From contig NZ_JAJQJI010000001.1 of assembly GCF_021213805.1 (NCBI RefSeq), forward strand, positions 689,944-753,943: a DNA stretch of 64,000 nucleotides, read 5' to 3'. Under the pieces are notes generated by a model. The model did not search any database. It was not told the DNA's origin and saw nothing but the letters and a program-made list of their open reading frames with translations. Position 1 is the first letter of the stretch. Each line of letters starts with the position of its first letter. The position numbers and the translations under genes are program-made. The stretch is from Mycobacterium sp. MYCO198283 (GTDB lineage Bacteria > Actinomycetota > Actinomycetes > Mycobacteriales > Mycobacteriaceae). This document shows positions 47,734 through 56,486 of the stretch, piece by piece.

Positions 47734-48506
47734 GGCGTCGTCCGCTTGTACAGCTGGCCCTGCAGCGTGTGCGCCACGTCGACGTCGCTGCCGTACAGGT
47801 GGGTGAGCAGGTCGGCGTCGACGACCGTGCCGATCGGCGCGTGGTGCGCGTGCCCGTCGAGCAGGTAGATCGCGCTGGTGAGCACCCCGAGCAGCGGGGC
47901 CAGATCATGGGCGACCACCAGGATCGTCATACCCAGCTCGCCGTTGAGCCGGGCGAGCAGCGCGACCAACTCGTGCTGGCTGCGCAGGTCGAGCGACGCC
48001 AGCGGCTCGTCGAGGATCAGCATGCGCGGCCGGGCCACCAGCGCGTGAGCGATCGCGATGCGCTGCCGCTGGCCGCCGGAGAGCTGCGAGAGCCGGGCGT
48101 CGGCGAAGTCGGTGGCGTTGACGGCGGCGAGCGCCTCGTCGACCCGCCGGCGGTCCTCCGCGCTGGTGCGGGCGAGCCCCCAGCGGCGGCCGGTGATACC
48201 GAGCGTCACCGCGTCGCGGGCGCGGATGGCGTCACCCGCACCGGCGACATAGTTCTGCGGCACGTATCCGATCGCGTCGTTGGCCGCTCCCGGCGGCGCA
48301 CCGAACACCCGGACCCGGCCCGACGCCGGCGGCACGAGCCCCAGCACCACCTGCAGCAGCGTCGTCTTGCCCGAACCGTTCGAGCCGATGACCGCCACGA
48401 TGCCGCCGGCCGGCACCTCGAAGGTGCCCTCCGACCACACCAGCCGGCCGCCGCGCACCGCGCTGACGCCGTCGAACTGCAGGGCCGCGGCCTCAGGGGG
48501 CGGCAC
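47730..48506 (-). CDS. znuC: Zinc ABC transporter ATP-binding protein
   Basis: A 258-residue ATPase. Walker A is GSNGSGKTT near 36, the signature LSGGQRQR near 144, Walker B MLILDEPLA near 162, followed by the switch His in VVAHDLAP. The start GTG 48506 (VPPPEAAALQF) lies inside the last codons of znuA, a 14-bp overlap, so translation is coupled. The earlier open frame is a shadow. It energises ZnuB. Confidence 0.9.
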   Translation of the reverse strand: MPPPEAAALQFDGVSAVRGGRLVWSEGTFEVPAGGIVAVIGSNGSGKTTLLQVVLGLVPPASGRVRVFGAPPGAANDAIGYVPQNYVAGAGDAIRARDAVTLGITGRRWGLARTSAEDRRRVDEALAAVNATDFADARLSQLSGGQRQRIAIAHALVARPRMLILDEPLASLDLRSQHELVALLARLNGELGMTILVVAHDLAPLLGVLTSAIYLLDGHAHHAPIGTVVDADLLTHLYGSDVDVAHTLQGQLYKRTTP

Positions 48507-49404
48507 CGAGCACCTTCGCCAGGGCGGTGAGCTGCTCGACCTGCCAGGCCGGGAACGACGCGGCGTCGGCGGGCATGGTCTCGGTGACCTCCACGACCGG
48601 CACCTGGGCCTGCTGCGCGGCGGCCCGCAGCTGGTCCTGCCCGGCACCTCGCGTCTGGGTGTTGACGATCAGCACGTCGACGCCGCGGTTGCGCAGAAGC
48701 GTCAGGAACGCATCGACGTCGGCGGGCGAGGGTTCGGATTCGTTGGACACCGCGGCCGCATACCCCGGCGGCGTCCGATTCGTCAGGCCGACCTCGGCTG
48801 CCATGTCGTCGAAGACGTTTTCGGTCGCGGCGTACCCCCTGCCCGGCGCCACGGCGCGGATGGCGTCGATCCGGGCGAAATACGGCTGCAGGGACTCACC
48901 GAAGGCGGCGCGACGCTGCTCGACGTAACCGGCGGCGTCGGGGGCCAGCGCGCCGAGTCGGGCGGTCAGCGCATCGGCGACGGCCACCACGGTGGCGGGC
49001 CGGTACCACACGTGGGGGTTCTCACCGCCGCCACCGACCTCGACGGCGTCGACGACCGGGGCGTCGGGCGCCGAGCTCTGCGCGAGCTTGGTTGCCCACT
49101 CGTCGTAGTGACCGCCGTTGACCACGACGAGCCGGGCGCCGGTGAAGGCGGCGGCGTCAGCGGGCGCCGGCTCGAAGTCGTGTGGGTCGCCGGCGGATCC
49201 GGCGAGGACCGTCGTCACCTCGACGCACCGGCCCCCGATCGCGGTCACGACGTCGCTCCACTGATTGACGCTCACCACCACGTTCACCGGGTCCGTCGGG
49301 CACTTCTCACCGGACGCGGCGGACGGCTCGGCGCCGTCGGGTGCGCAGCCGGCCCCGGCGGCGATCGCCACGACCGCGAGCATCGTCTGCAGGGGAGAAC
49401 GCAT
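48493..49404 (-). CDS. znuA: Zinc-binding lipoprotein of the ABC transporter
   Basis: A 303-residue cluster A-I solute-binding lipoprotein. The signal ends in the lipobox IAAGAGC near residue 20. Metal ligands are expected in GDPHDFEP near 73, NGGHYDEW near 96 and NPHVWYRP near 129, plus an acidic residue in the C-lobe. The usual His-rich loop is absent. TATCGT is 6 nt before ATG 49404 and lies inside a Zur-like 9-1-9 palindrome. Zinc rather than manganese is inferred from that site and family, not proved. Confidence 0.9.
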   Translation of the reverse strand: MRSPLQTMLAVVAIAAGAGCAPDGAEPSAASGEKCPTDPVNVVVSVNQWSDVVTAIGGRCVEVTTVLAGSAGDPHDFEPAPADAAAFTGARLVVVNGGHYDEWATKLAQSSAPDAPVVDAVEVGGGGENPHVWYRPATVVAVADALTARLGALAPDAAGYVEQRRAAFGESLQPYFARIDAIRAVAPGRGYAATENVFDDMAAEVGLTNRTPPGYAAAVSNESEPSPADVDAFLTLLRNRGVDVLIVNTQTRGAGQDQLRAAAQQAQVPVVEVTETMPADAASFPAWQVEQLTALAKVLGAAP

Positions 49405-49409
49405 GCCTT

Positions 49410-49428
49410 AACGATAACGGTTGTCATT
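49410..49428. promoter_or_regulatory. Zur-like operator at the znuA promoter
   Basis: AACGATAAC G GTTGTCATT is a 9-1-9 inverted repeat with 7 of 9 paired positions, the Fur/Zur layout. The znuA -10 hexamer TATCGT (49416-49411, minus strand) lies within it. The divergent pxpA start is 40 bp away. Confidence 0.65.
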
Positions 49429-49467
49429 TACAGGTGCGCTGCCGGCCTGGTGGATAAGGTTGGGAGC

Positions 49468-50226
49468 GTGGTGCGTGTGGACCTCAACGCCGACCTCGGC
49501 GAGGGCTTCGGGGTCTGGCAGCTCGGGGACGACGAAGCCATGCTCGACATCGTCACCAGCGCGAACGTCGCATGCGGCTTCCACGCGGGTGATCCGACCC
49601 GGCTGCTCGCGGTGTGCCGCGCCGCGGCGGCGAACGGCGTCACCATCGGGGCGCAGGTCAGCTATCGAGATCTCGCGGGCTTCGGGCGACGCTTCATCGA
49701 CGTCGCGCCGGCCGACCTGACCGCCGACGTCATCTACCAGCTCGGTGCGCTGCAGGGGCTCGCCCGCGCCGCAGGCACCGCCGTGCGCTACGTCAAACCC
49801 CATGGCGCGCTGTACAACGCCATCGTGCGCCACGACGAGCAGGCCCGCGCCGTTGCCGCGGCGGTGGCGGCCGTCGATCCGACGCTTCCGGTGCTCGGGC
49901 TGGCCGGTTCGGCCTTCTTCGACGCCGCCGCGCGGGCGGGTCTGCACACCGTGAACGAGGCGTTCGCCGACCGCGCCTACCGTTCCGACGGCTCGCTGGT
50001 GCCGCGCTCGCAGCCGGGTGCGGTGCTGCACGACGCGGCCGAGATCGCCGATCGCGTCGCCGCGATGGTCCGCGACCGCCAAGTGGTGGCGATCGACGGT
50101 TCGACGGTGGCCGTCGACGTCGAGTCGGTGTGCGTTCACGGCGACTCGCCGGGCGCCGTGGACATCGCCCGCGCGGTCCGAAGCCGGCTCACCGCAGCGG
50201 GAATCGACGTCGCGTCCTTCTGCTGA
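49468..50226 (+). CDS. pxpA: 5-oxoprolinase subunit A (LamB/YcsF family)
   Basis: A 252-residue LamB/YcsF protein. LNADLGEGFGVW at 6-17, NVACGFHAGDP near 33 and KPHGALYN near 110 are the family signatures, and VCVHGDSPGAV near 223 closes it. In bacteria PxpA works with PxpB and PxpC to hydrolyse 5-oxoproline to glutamate using ATP. Neither partner is in the neighbourhood, so the complex would need subunits from elsewhere. Two GTG codons at 49468 and 49471 compete as start. Confidence 0.88.
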   Translation: MVRVDLNADLGEGFGVWQLGDDEAMLDIVTSANVACGFHAGDPTRLLAVCRAAAANGVTIGAQVSYRDLAGFGRRFIDVAPADLTADVIYQLGALQGLARAAGTAVRYVKPHGALYNAIVRHDEQARAVAAAVAAVDPTLPVLGLAGSAFFDAAARAGLHTVNEAFADRAYRSDGSLVPRSQPGAVLHDAAEIADRVAAMVRDRQVVAIDGSTVAVDVESVCVHGDSPGAVDIARAVRSRLTAAGIDVASFC

Positions 50227-50618
50227 GGCGCGTGCTCTGCATCCACTGACCACAACCGGATCACCCGGCCACCGGGCTGAGGCGCCGGACGACTTCCGCC
50301 TTCACCTTTGCCAAATCTGCATACGTGCGCATATTCCGCGCGGGCGGCGTGCCCGCAGCTGCCCCTGCCTAGCGCCGTCTGCGCTGATCAGCGCCCGTTC
50401 CCGCCGGAAACCGACGCTGATCCTGCGGGATTCCGCCGTGACGTTGCTGTGATTACGGCGCCGTGTGGTATAACTTCGCGGGAGCAAACTAGCCAACCGG
50501 CAACGGCGGCGGCGATGGCGGCGCGGCCTACCACTTGCACGAAAGGGCGTGACTGCATGCCGATGTCCCGACGTTGGACCACCGCGTCCACCTCCCACGC
50601 CCCTGCAGGGGTCCGCGG
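50227..50618. promoter_or_regulatory. 392-bp regulatory region upstream of the EspR paralogue
   Basis: No convincing gene. It holds TTTGCCAAA (50307-50315), like the TTTGC[TC][GA] motif I recall for EspR; a CGGGC-loop-GCCCG hairpin (50341-50355); a perfect 14-bp palindrome GCGCTGATCAGCGC (50381-50394); and a candidate promoter TTGCTG (50444-50449), 19 nt, TATAAC (50469-50474). The remaining 144 bp to the ATG would be a long leader. Confidence 0.6.
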
Positions 50619-51032
50619 ATGAAACGCACCAGCTTCGCCGCCAGGCTCAACCGGTTGTTCGACACCGTGTATCCGCCGGGGCGCGGACCGCACACCTCGG
50701 CCGAAGTCATCGCGGCGCTGCGGTCCGAGGGCGTCAACATGTCGGCGCCGTACCTGTCGCAGCTGCGGTCGGGCAACCGGACCAACCCGTCACCGGCCAC
50801 CATGGCGGCGCTCGCCGCGTTCTTCCGGATCAAGCCGGCGTACTTCACCGACGACGACTACTACGCCCGGCTCGACGAGGAGCTCACCGCGCTGGCGGGC
50901 ATGCGGGAAGAGGGGGTGCGTCGCATCGCCGCCCGCGTCGTCGGACTGTCCTCGCGGTCCCAGGAGGAACTCGTGCGGTTCGCCGAGGAACTGCGCCACC
51001 GCGACGACGTGGAGAAGTCGCCCGCGGTCTGA
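50619..51032 (+). CDS. EspR-like nucleoid-associated transcriptional regulator
   Basis: A 137-residue HTH protein strikingly close to EspR (Rv3849). The segment FAARLNRLFDTVYPPGRGPH and later MSAPYLSQLRSGNRTNPSPA are almost the EspR N-terminal HTH sequence. KPAYFTDDDYYARLDEEL then begins the dimerisation half, and the C-terminal end diverges. EspR controls ESX-1 secretion genes and many cell-wall loci. Because espR itself has a different genomic setting, this is taken as a paralogue. ATG 50619 is chosen because it gives MKRTSFAARL; an upstream ATG at 50574 adds 15 unrelated residues. Confidence 0.85.
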   Translation: MKRTSFAARLNRLFDTVYPPGRGPHTSAEVIAALRSEGVNMSAPYLSQLRSGNRTNPSPATMAALAAFFRIKPAYFTDDDYYARLDEELTALAGMREEGVRRIAARVVGLSSRSQEELVRFAEELRHRDDVEKSPAV

Positions 51033-51055
51033 CCGGGCTGGTAGACACGGCGGGG

Positions 51056-51754
51056 ATGCCCAGCCTCACCGCGGTCAGCCGTGCCGTCGGCGCGCTGCTC
51101 GTCACGGCCGCCGTCACCCGGTGCGCATCGTCGCCGGCACCGCCCGCGCCGACGCCTGACCGGCCGGCTGCGCTCCCGAGCGCGCCGGCACCCGAACCGG
51201 CGCCGCCGCCCGTGCGCACCGTCGACGCGACCCGGCTGGGCGCGTCGTGGCGACCCGGCTGCCCCACACCGCCCGACGAGCTGCGGCTGGTCACCGTGCC
51301 GTATCTCGACGACGACGGCGTCGCCCGCCGCGGCGAACTGGTCGTCCACGCCGACCTCGTCGCCGACACCACGGCGATCTTCGACGAGCTGTTCGCGCTG
51401 CGCTATCCGATCCACCGGATGCAGACCGTCGACGCCTATCCCGGCGCCGAAGACGAGCTGTCGATGAGAGACAACAACACCTCGGCGTTCAACTGTCGGC
51501 CGTTACCCAGCGGCCGCTGGTCGCTGCACGCCACCGGCCGCGCAATCGACGTCAACCCGCTCGTCAACCCCTATCTCGACGGCGCCGGGGACCTGCAGCC
51601 CGCCACCGCCGGCCGCTACCTCGACCGCAGCCGCGACGCACCGGGCCTGCTGCGCGACGGCGACCCCGCGGTGCGGGCCTTCACCGGCCGCGGCTGGACC
51701 TGGGGCGGCACCTGGCGGGATCCGGTCGATTACCAGCACTTCGAGCGGCCGTAA
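51056..51754 (+). CDS. Secreted M15-family D-Ala-D-Ala carboxypeptidase-like protein
   Basis: A 232-residue protein. A signal-like N-terminus reaches AAVTRCASSPAP near residue 23, which resembles a lipobox but with Arg at -1. A Pro-rich linker follows to about 55. The peptidase domain has SLHATGRAIDVNPLVNPY near 155 and DPVDYQHFERP at the end, supplying the zinc ligands His, Asp and His of VanY-type M15 enzymes. It should trim cell-wall peptides. It starts 24 nt after the EspR-like gene and may be co-transcribed. Confidence 0.85.
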   Translation: MPSLTAVSRAVGALLVTAAVTRCASSPAPPAPTPDRPAALPSAPAPEPAPPPVRTVDATRLGASWRPGCPTPPDELRLVTVPYLDDDGVARRGELVVHADLVADTTAIFDELFALRYPIHRMQTVDAYPGAEDELSMRDNNTSAFNCRPLPSGRWSLHATGRAIDVNPLVNPYLDGAGDLQPATAGRYLDRSRDAPGLLRDGDPAVRAFTGRGWTWGGTWRDPVDYQHFERP

Positions 51755-51779
51755 CACGCCGCCGCCGTACGCTGTCGCC

Positions 51780-52700
51780 ATGCGCCTCAAGCTCGGCCGG
51801 CCGGACATCGAGCGGTACGCCGACCGCTTCGACGTGCCCGCCGCGGGCTCCGACGCGCCGGTCACCGTCACCTGGCTCGGGGTCTCGACGCTGCTGATCG
51901 ACGACGGGGAGGCGGCGCTCCTCACCGACGGATTCTTCTCCCGGCCCAACCTGGCGGCCGTCGGGTTGCGCGCGCTGCGCCCCTCCGTCGACCGCATCGG
52001 CCGGGCGCTGGACCGCGCGGGCATCACCGACCTGCAAGCCGTCATCTGCGTGCACACCCACTTCGACCACGCGATGGACGCGGCCGTCGTCGCCGAACGC
52101 ACCGGCGCCGTGCTCGTCGGCGGAGAGTCCGCCGCCAACGTGGGCCGCGGCCACGGCATGACCGAGGACCGGCTGGTGGTTCCGGTGCCCGGCGAGCCGG
52201 TGAGCTTCGGACCCTACGACGTCACGCTCGTCGCGTCCGAGCACTGCCCGCCGGACCGGTTCCCCGGCGCGATCACCGAGCCGGTGGTGCCGCCCGTCAA
52301 GGCCGCCGCTTACAAGTGCGGCGACACCTGGTCGGTGCTCGTCGCCCACCGGCCCACCGGCCTGCGCCTCCTCGTCCAGGGCAGCGCGGGCTTTCTGCCC
52401 GGCGCGCTGGCCGGGCAGCGCGCCGACGCGGTCTACCTGGGCGTCGGACAGCTCGGGCTGCAACCGGAGTCCTACCTCGTCGACTACTGGAACGAGACCG
52501 TGCGCGCCGTCGGCGCGCGCCGCGCGGTGCTCATCCACTGGGACGACTTCTTCCGCTCCCTCGACGAACCGCTGCGCGCACTGCCCTACGCCGGCGACGA
52601 CCTCGACGTCACCATGTCGGTGCTCGCGGCGCTCGCCGAACGCGACGGGGTGACGCTGCACCTGCCCTCGCTGTGGCAGCTCGAGAACCCCTGGGCCTGA
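51780..52700 (+). CDS. Metallo-beta-lactamase-fold hydrolase
   Basis: A 306-residue MBL-fold protein in the place of Rv3577. VTWLGVSTLLIDDGEAALLT near 29 and the metal motif HTHFDHAMD near 92 are visible. Further ligands are likely in ASEHCPP near 155 and LIHWDDF near 256. It resembles the UlaG-like/lactonase branch without a defined substrate. It is followed after 6 nt by the ArsB-like permease, as in M. tuberculosis, so the two are one operon. Confidence 0.85.
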   Translation: MRLKLGRPDIERYADRFDVPAAGSDAPVTVTWLGVSTLLIDDGEAALLTDGFFSRPNLAAVGLRALRPSVDRIGRALDRAGITDLQAVICVHTHFDHAMDAAVVAERTGAVLVGGESAANVGRGHGMTEDRLVVPVPGEPVSFGPYDVTLVASEHCPPDRFPGAITEPVVPPVKAAAYKCGDTWSVLVAHRPTGLRLLVQGSAGFLPGALAGQRADAVYLGVGQLGLQPESYLVDYWNETVRAVGARRAVLIHWDDFFRSLDEPLRALPYAGDDLDVTMSVLAALAERDGVTLHLPSLWQLENPWA

Positions 52701-52706
52701 ACGGCA

Positions 52707-53948
52707 TTGCTGCTGCTGTCGGTGGCGGTGCTGGCCGCCGTGCTGATGTTCGCGGTGATCCGCCCGCGCGGGCTACCCGAAGCCGTGGTGGCGGTGCCCG
52801 GTGCGCTGCTCCTCGTCGCCGTCGGCGCCACCGACAGCCACGCCGCCACCGCCGAAATCGTCCGGCTGGCCCCCGTCGTCGGGTTCCTGGCCGCCATCCT
52901 GGTGCTGGCCGCCGTCTGCGACGACGAAGGGCTGTTCCGCGCGGCGGGTGCCGCCATGGCACGCGCCGGGCGCGGCCGGCCGGCCGTGCTGCTGCGCCAG
53001 GTCTTCCTGTTCGCCGCCGGCACCACCGCGATCCTAAGCCTCGACGCCACGGTGGTGCTCCTGACACCGGTGATCCTCGCGACGGCCCGCGCGCTCGGCA
53101 CCCGCCCCCGACCCCACGTCTACGCCGGCGCCCACCTCGCCAACACCGCGTCGCTGCTGCTGCCGGTGTCCAATCTGACGAACCTGCTGGCATTTTCGGC
53201 CACCGGCCTGTCCTTCAGCCGGTTCGCGCTGCTCATGGGGCTGCCGTGGCTCGCCGCCATCGCCGTCGAATACCTGGTGCTGCGACGGACGTTCGCTACC
53301 GAACTGGACGCCGCGCCGGCCGCCGCCGCCGTGCCGCCACCCCCGCGCATACCCGTCTTCGTCGTCGTCGTGCTGGCGCTGACGCTGGCGGCGTTCGCGG
53401 TGACGTCGCTGTTCGGCTACGAGCCGGTGTGGGCGGCGTTCGCGGGCGCGCTGCTGCTCGCCGCACACGGGTTGGCGCGGCGGCGCAGCACCGTCAGCGG
53501 CCTGGCCGCCGCGCTGCACGTGCCGTTCTTGGCGTTCGTGGTGGGGCTCGGCGTGGTGGTGGACGCCACCATGCGGCTCGGGCTGTCCGACCTGCTCCGC
53601 GAAGCGCTCCCGGCAGGCCAGGGCCTGGCGACCCTGCTGGCGCTGGCCGGGATCGGCGCCGTGCTCGCCAACGTCGTCAACAACCTGCCCGCCGTGCTGG
53701 TGCTCGCGCCGCTCGTGGCGCCCGCCGGACCCGCCGCCGTGCTCGCGGTGCTGATCGGCGTCAACGTCGGATCGAACCTCAGCTATGCCGGATCGTTGGC
53801 CAACCTGCTGTGGCGGCGAGTGCTGCGCCGCGACGGCATCGAAGCCTCCGGCGGCGAGTTCACCGGCATCGGGCTGCGGACCGTGCCGGCCACGGTGGCC
53901 GCCGCCGTCATCGCGCTGTGGCTCGGTGTGCGGGCGTTCGGGACCTAG
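52707..53948 (+). CDS. arsB2: ArsB/SLC13-type membrane transporter
   Basis: A 413-residue protein with about eleven membrane helices, of the ion-transporter superfamily (ArsB/CitMHS). AILSLDATVVLLTPVILA near 112 and ANVVNNLPAVLVLAP near 330 are the two pseudo-symmetric re-entrant segments. It equals Rv3578. Arsenite efflux is the family name, but no ars regulator or reductase is near, so the substrate is open. The start is TTG 52707, 6 nt after the preceding stop; a later start is possible. Confidence 0.85.
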   Translation: MLLLSVAVLAAVLMFAVIRPRGLPEAVVAVPGALLLVAVGATDSHAATAEIVRLAPVVGFLAAILVLAAVCDDEGLFRAAGAAMARAGRGRPAVLLRQVFLFAAGTTAILSLDATVVLLTPVILATARALGTRPRPHVYAGAHLANTASLLLPVSNLTNLLAFSATGLSFSRFALLMGLPWLAAIAVEYLVLRRTFATELDAAPAAAAVPPPPRIPVFVVVVLALTLAAFAVTSLFGYEPVWAAFAGALLLAAHGLARRRSTVSGLAAALHVPFLAFVVGLGVVVDATMRLGLSDLLREALPAGQGLATLLALAGIGAVLANVVNNLPAVLVLAPLVAPAGPAAVLAVLIGVNVGSNLSYAGSLANLLWRRVLRRDGIEASGGEFTGIGLRTVPATVAAAVIALWLGVRAFGT

Positions 53949-53979
53949 CAGCGACAGCCGGGCGATGCGCCACAGCCGG

Positions 53980-54927
53980 CTACTGCCGCCGCTGCCGGGC
54001 GATCTCGGCGAGCACCACACCCGCCGCCACCGACGCGTTCAGTGAATCGACCGTGCGGGCGATCGGGATGGACACCACGGCGTCGCAGTGCTCCCGCACC
54101 AGCCGCGAAAGCCCCTTGCCCTCCGACCCGACGACCACCACCAGCGGCTCGGTGCCGTCGAGATCGTCGAGCGCGGTGTCGCCGTCCGCGTCCAGTCCCA
54201 CCACCCGCAGCCCCGCATCGGCGTAGTCGGCGAGCGTGCGGTTCAGGTTGGTGGCGCGCGCTACCGGCAACCGCGCTGCCGCACCGGCGCTGGTCCGCCA
54301 GGCGACCGCGGTCACCGACGCCGACCGGCGCTGCGGGATGAGCACGCCGTGCCCACCGAACGCCGCCGTCGACCGCACGATCGCCCCCAGGTTGCGGGGA
54401 TCCGAGATGTTGTCCAACGCCACCACGAGCGCCGGTTCGCCCTGCCCGCGGGCCACGGCGAGCAGGTCATCGGGGTGGGCGTAGTCGTAGGGCGGCACCT
54501 GCAGCGCAATCCCCTGGTGCAGACCGTTGCTGCTCAACCTGTCGAGATCGCTGCGCGGCACCTCCAAGATGCTGATACCGGTGTCGGCCGCCAACTGAAC
54601 CGACTCGGTGAGCCGCTCGTCGGCGTCGGCGCCCAACGCCACGTACAGCGCGGTCGCCGGCACGCCGGCCCGCAGGCACTCCACCACCGGGTTGCGGCCC
54701 AGCACGATCTCCGTCTCGTCGGTCTTGCGGCCCTGGCGGCGCTGCTGCGCGGTCTTGGCCGCCTTGGCCGCCCGCCTGGCCGCCGGATGGTTCGGACGCA
54801 GATGCGCCGGCGGCGTGGCGCCGCGGCCCTCCAGCCCGCGCCGCCGCACACCGCCGGACCCGACCGTCGGGCCCTTCTTGGTACCGGCCTTGCGGATCGC
54901 CCCACGCCGCCTCGAGTTGCCGGCCAC
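53980..54927 (-). CDS. rlmB: 23S rRNA 2'-O-ribose methyltransferase, TrmH/RlmB family
   Basis: A 315-residue SPOUT methyltransferase. The first ~70 residues are very basic and disordered-looking ([15 protein letters not shown]), then a substrate domain with [16 protein letters not shown] near 73. The knot follows: [20 protein letters not shown] near 165, [11 protein letters not shown] near 262 and [14 protein letters not shown] near 295. Equals Rv3579c. GTG 54927; the repeat array between it and cysS contributes the sequence before the start. Confidence 0.92.
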   Translation of the reverse strand: MAGNSRRRGAIRKAGTKKGPTVGSGGVRRRGLEGRGATPPAHLRPNHPAARRAAKAAKTAQQRRQGRKTDETEIVLGRNPVVECLRAGVPATALYVALGADADERLTESVQLAADTGISILEVPRSDLDRLSSNGLHQGIALQVPPYDYAHPDDLLAVARGQGEPALVVALDNISDPRNLGAIVRSTAAFGGHGVLIPQRRSASVTAVAWRTSAGAAARLPVARATNLNRTLADYADAGLRVVGLDADGDTALDDLDGTEPLVVVVGSEGKGLSRLVREHCDAVVSIPIARTVDSLNASVAAGVVLAEIARQRRQ

Positions 54928-54934
54928 TAGACGT

Positions 54935-55018
54935 CCCGTCGCTTCGCTCGCCCCGCTACAAATCCCCGTCGCTTCGCTCGCCCCGCTACAACACCCCGTC
55001 GCTTCGCTCGCCCTGGAC
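54935..55018. repeat. Tandem 30-bp units between cysS and rlmB
   Basis: Units at 54935-54964 and 54965-54994 and a partial one at 54995-55014 share CCCGTCGCTTCGCTCGCCCC. Read on the gene strand they contain GGCGAGCGAAGCGACGGG, ending 7 nt before the rlmB start, between the cysS stop (55019) and rlmB. Confidence 0.92.
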
Positions 55019-56467
55019 TCACTTCGCGTCCCCGCTCAGCAACGACCACTGCGGCCCGTCGGCGGTGTCGGTGACGTCGATGCCCGCCCGCTTCAGCCGG
55101 TCACGGATCTCGTCGGCTTGCGCCCAATCGCGCCGCTGCCGAGCCTGCTCCCGGTGAGCCAAAGCCCACTGCACCAGCTCGTCGACCGCGGCCAGCGCAG
55201 CAGACGTCTCGTCGCGCGCGATCCAGCGGTCATCGAGCGGATCGCAGCCCAGGATGCCCATCATCGCCCGGATCGAACTCGCCTGCCGCAGCGCGGCGTC
55301 GTGGTCGCCGGCATCGAGCGCCCGGTTGCCCTCGGCGCGGGCGGCGTGCACCTCGGCGAGCGCGATCGGCACCGCGAGATCGTCGTCGAGGGCGGCCGCG
55401 AACCTCGGCGTCCACTGGCCCGGCACCACCGTGCCCACCCGGATACGCACCCGGTGCAGAAAATCCTCGACACCGGCGTAGGCCTTCGCCGCGTCGGCCA
55501 GCGCGGTTTCGGAGAACTCGAGCATCGACCGGTAGTGCGCGCTTCCCAGGTAGTAACGCAGCTCGGCGGCCCGGACCCGTTGCAGTACAGCGGGAATCGC
55601 GAGCACATTGCCCAGCGACTTGCTCATCTTCTCGCCGCCCATGGTGACCCAGCCGTTGTGCAGCCAGAAGCGCGCGAAGGCGTCGCCGGCGGCCTCGGCC
55701 TGGGCGATCTCGTTCTCGTGGTGCGGGAACACCAGATCCATACCGCCGGCGTGGATGTCGAACTCGGCGCCCAGATAGGTCTCGCACATGGCGACGCACT
55801 CGGTGTGCCAGCCGGGCCTGCCGCGGCCCCACGGCGTCGGCCAGGACGGTTCGCCGGGCTTGGCGGCCTTCCAGAGCGTGAAGTCGCGCTGGTCGCGCTT
55901 GCCCTGGGTGACGCCCTCCCCCTGGTGCACGTCGTCGATGCGGTGACCCGACAGCTTGCCGTAGTCGGGGAGGCTCAACACGTCGAAGTAGACGTCACCG
56001 TCCCCGGCGGCGTCGGCGCGATAGGCGTGGCCGCGCTCGAGCAGCCGCTCGATCAGCTCGACCATCTGGGTGATGTGCCCGGTGGCACGCGGTTCGGCGG
56101 ACGGCGGCAGCACACCGAGCGCGTCGTAGGCGGCCGAGAACGCCCGCTCGAACGTGGCCGCCCACTCCCACCAGGGCCGACCGGCGTCGGCGGCCTTGTT
56201 CAGGATCTTGTCGTCGATGTCGGTGACGTTGCGGATGAACGCGACGTCGTAGCCCTTGGCCGTCAGCCAGCGGCGCAGCACGTCGAACGCCACGCCGCTG
56301 CGGACGTGACCGATGTGCGGCAGCCCCTGCACCGTGGCACCGCAGAGATAGATGGACGCGTGGCCGGCGCGCAGCGGCACGAACGGCCGCACGGCACCGG
56401 TCATGGTGTCGTGCAGCCGCAGCTCACTCGCTTGAATCACGGAGCCCGGACCATTCGCTCCGCTCAC
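55019..56467 (-). CDS. cysS: Cysteinyl-tRNA synthetase
   Basis: A 482-residue class I synthetase. HIGH is PHIGHV near 50, KMSKS is [10 protein letters not shown] near 285. The zinc ligands are Cys in YLCGATVQG, Cys in GWHTECVAM and His in [10 protein letters not shown]. It is the essential enzyme (cysS1, Rv3580c), not MshC. The GTG 56467 is taken as the start; a second GTG at 56440 (VIQASELRL) would give about 473 residues, nearer the usual 469, and cannot be excluded. Confidence 0.95.
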   Translation of the reverse strand: MSGANGPGSVIQASELRLHDTMTGAVRPFVPLRAGHASIYLCGATVQGLPHIGHVRSGVAFDVLRRWLTAKGYDVAFIRNVTDIDDKILNKAADAGRPWWEWAATFERAFSAAYDALGVLPPSAEPRATGHITQMVELIERLLERGHAYRADAAGDGDVYFDVLSLPDYGKLSGHRIDDVHQGEGVTQGKRDQRDFTLWKAAKPGEPSWPTPWGRGRPGWHTECVAMCETYLGAEFDIHAGGMDLVFPHHENEIAQAEAAGDAFARFWLHNGWVTMGGEKMSKSLGNVLAIPAVLQRVRAAELRYYLGSAHYRSMLEFSETALADAAKAYAGVEDFLHRVRIRVGTVVPGQWTPRFAAALDDDLAVPIALAEVHAARAEGNRALDAGDHDAALRQASSIRAMMGILGCDPLDDRWIARDETSAALAAVDELVQWALAHREQARQRRDWAQADEIRDRLKRAGIDVTDTADGPQWSLLSGDAK

Positions 56468-56486
56468 GGGAGGCCAGTTTACCGGC

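Noticed and set aside
50549..51754. 401-codon frame fusing an upstream segment to the M15 peptidase
   Set aside because: The first 169 codons are out-of-frame translation of the EspR-like gene; the peptidase has its own ATG 51056 and signal-like sequence.
54935..55014. CRISPR array or attachment site
   Set aside because: Plain tandem repeats without spacers; no integrase or tRNA nearby.
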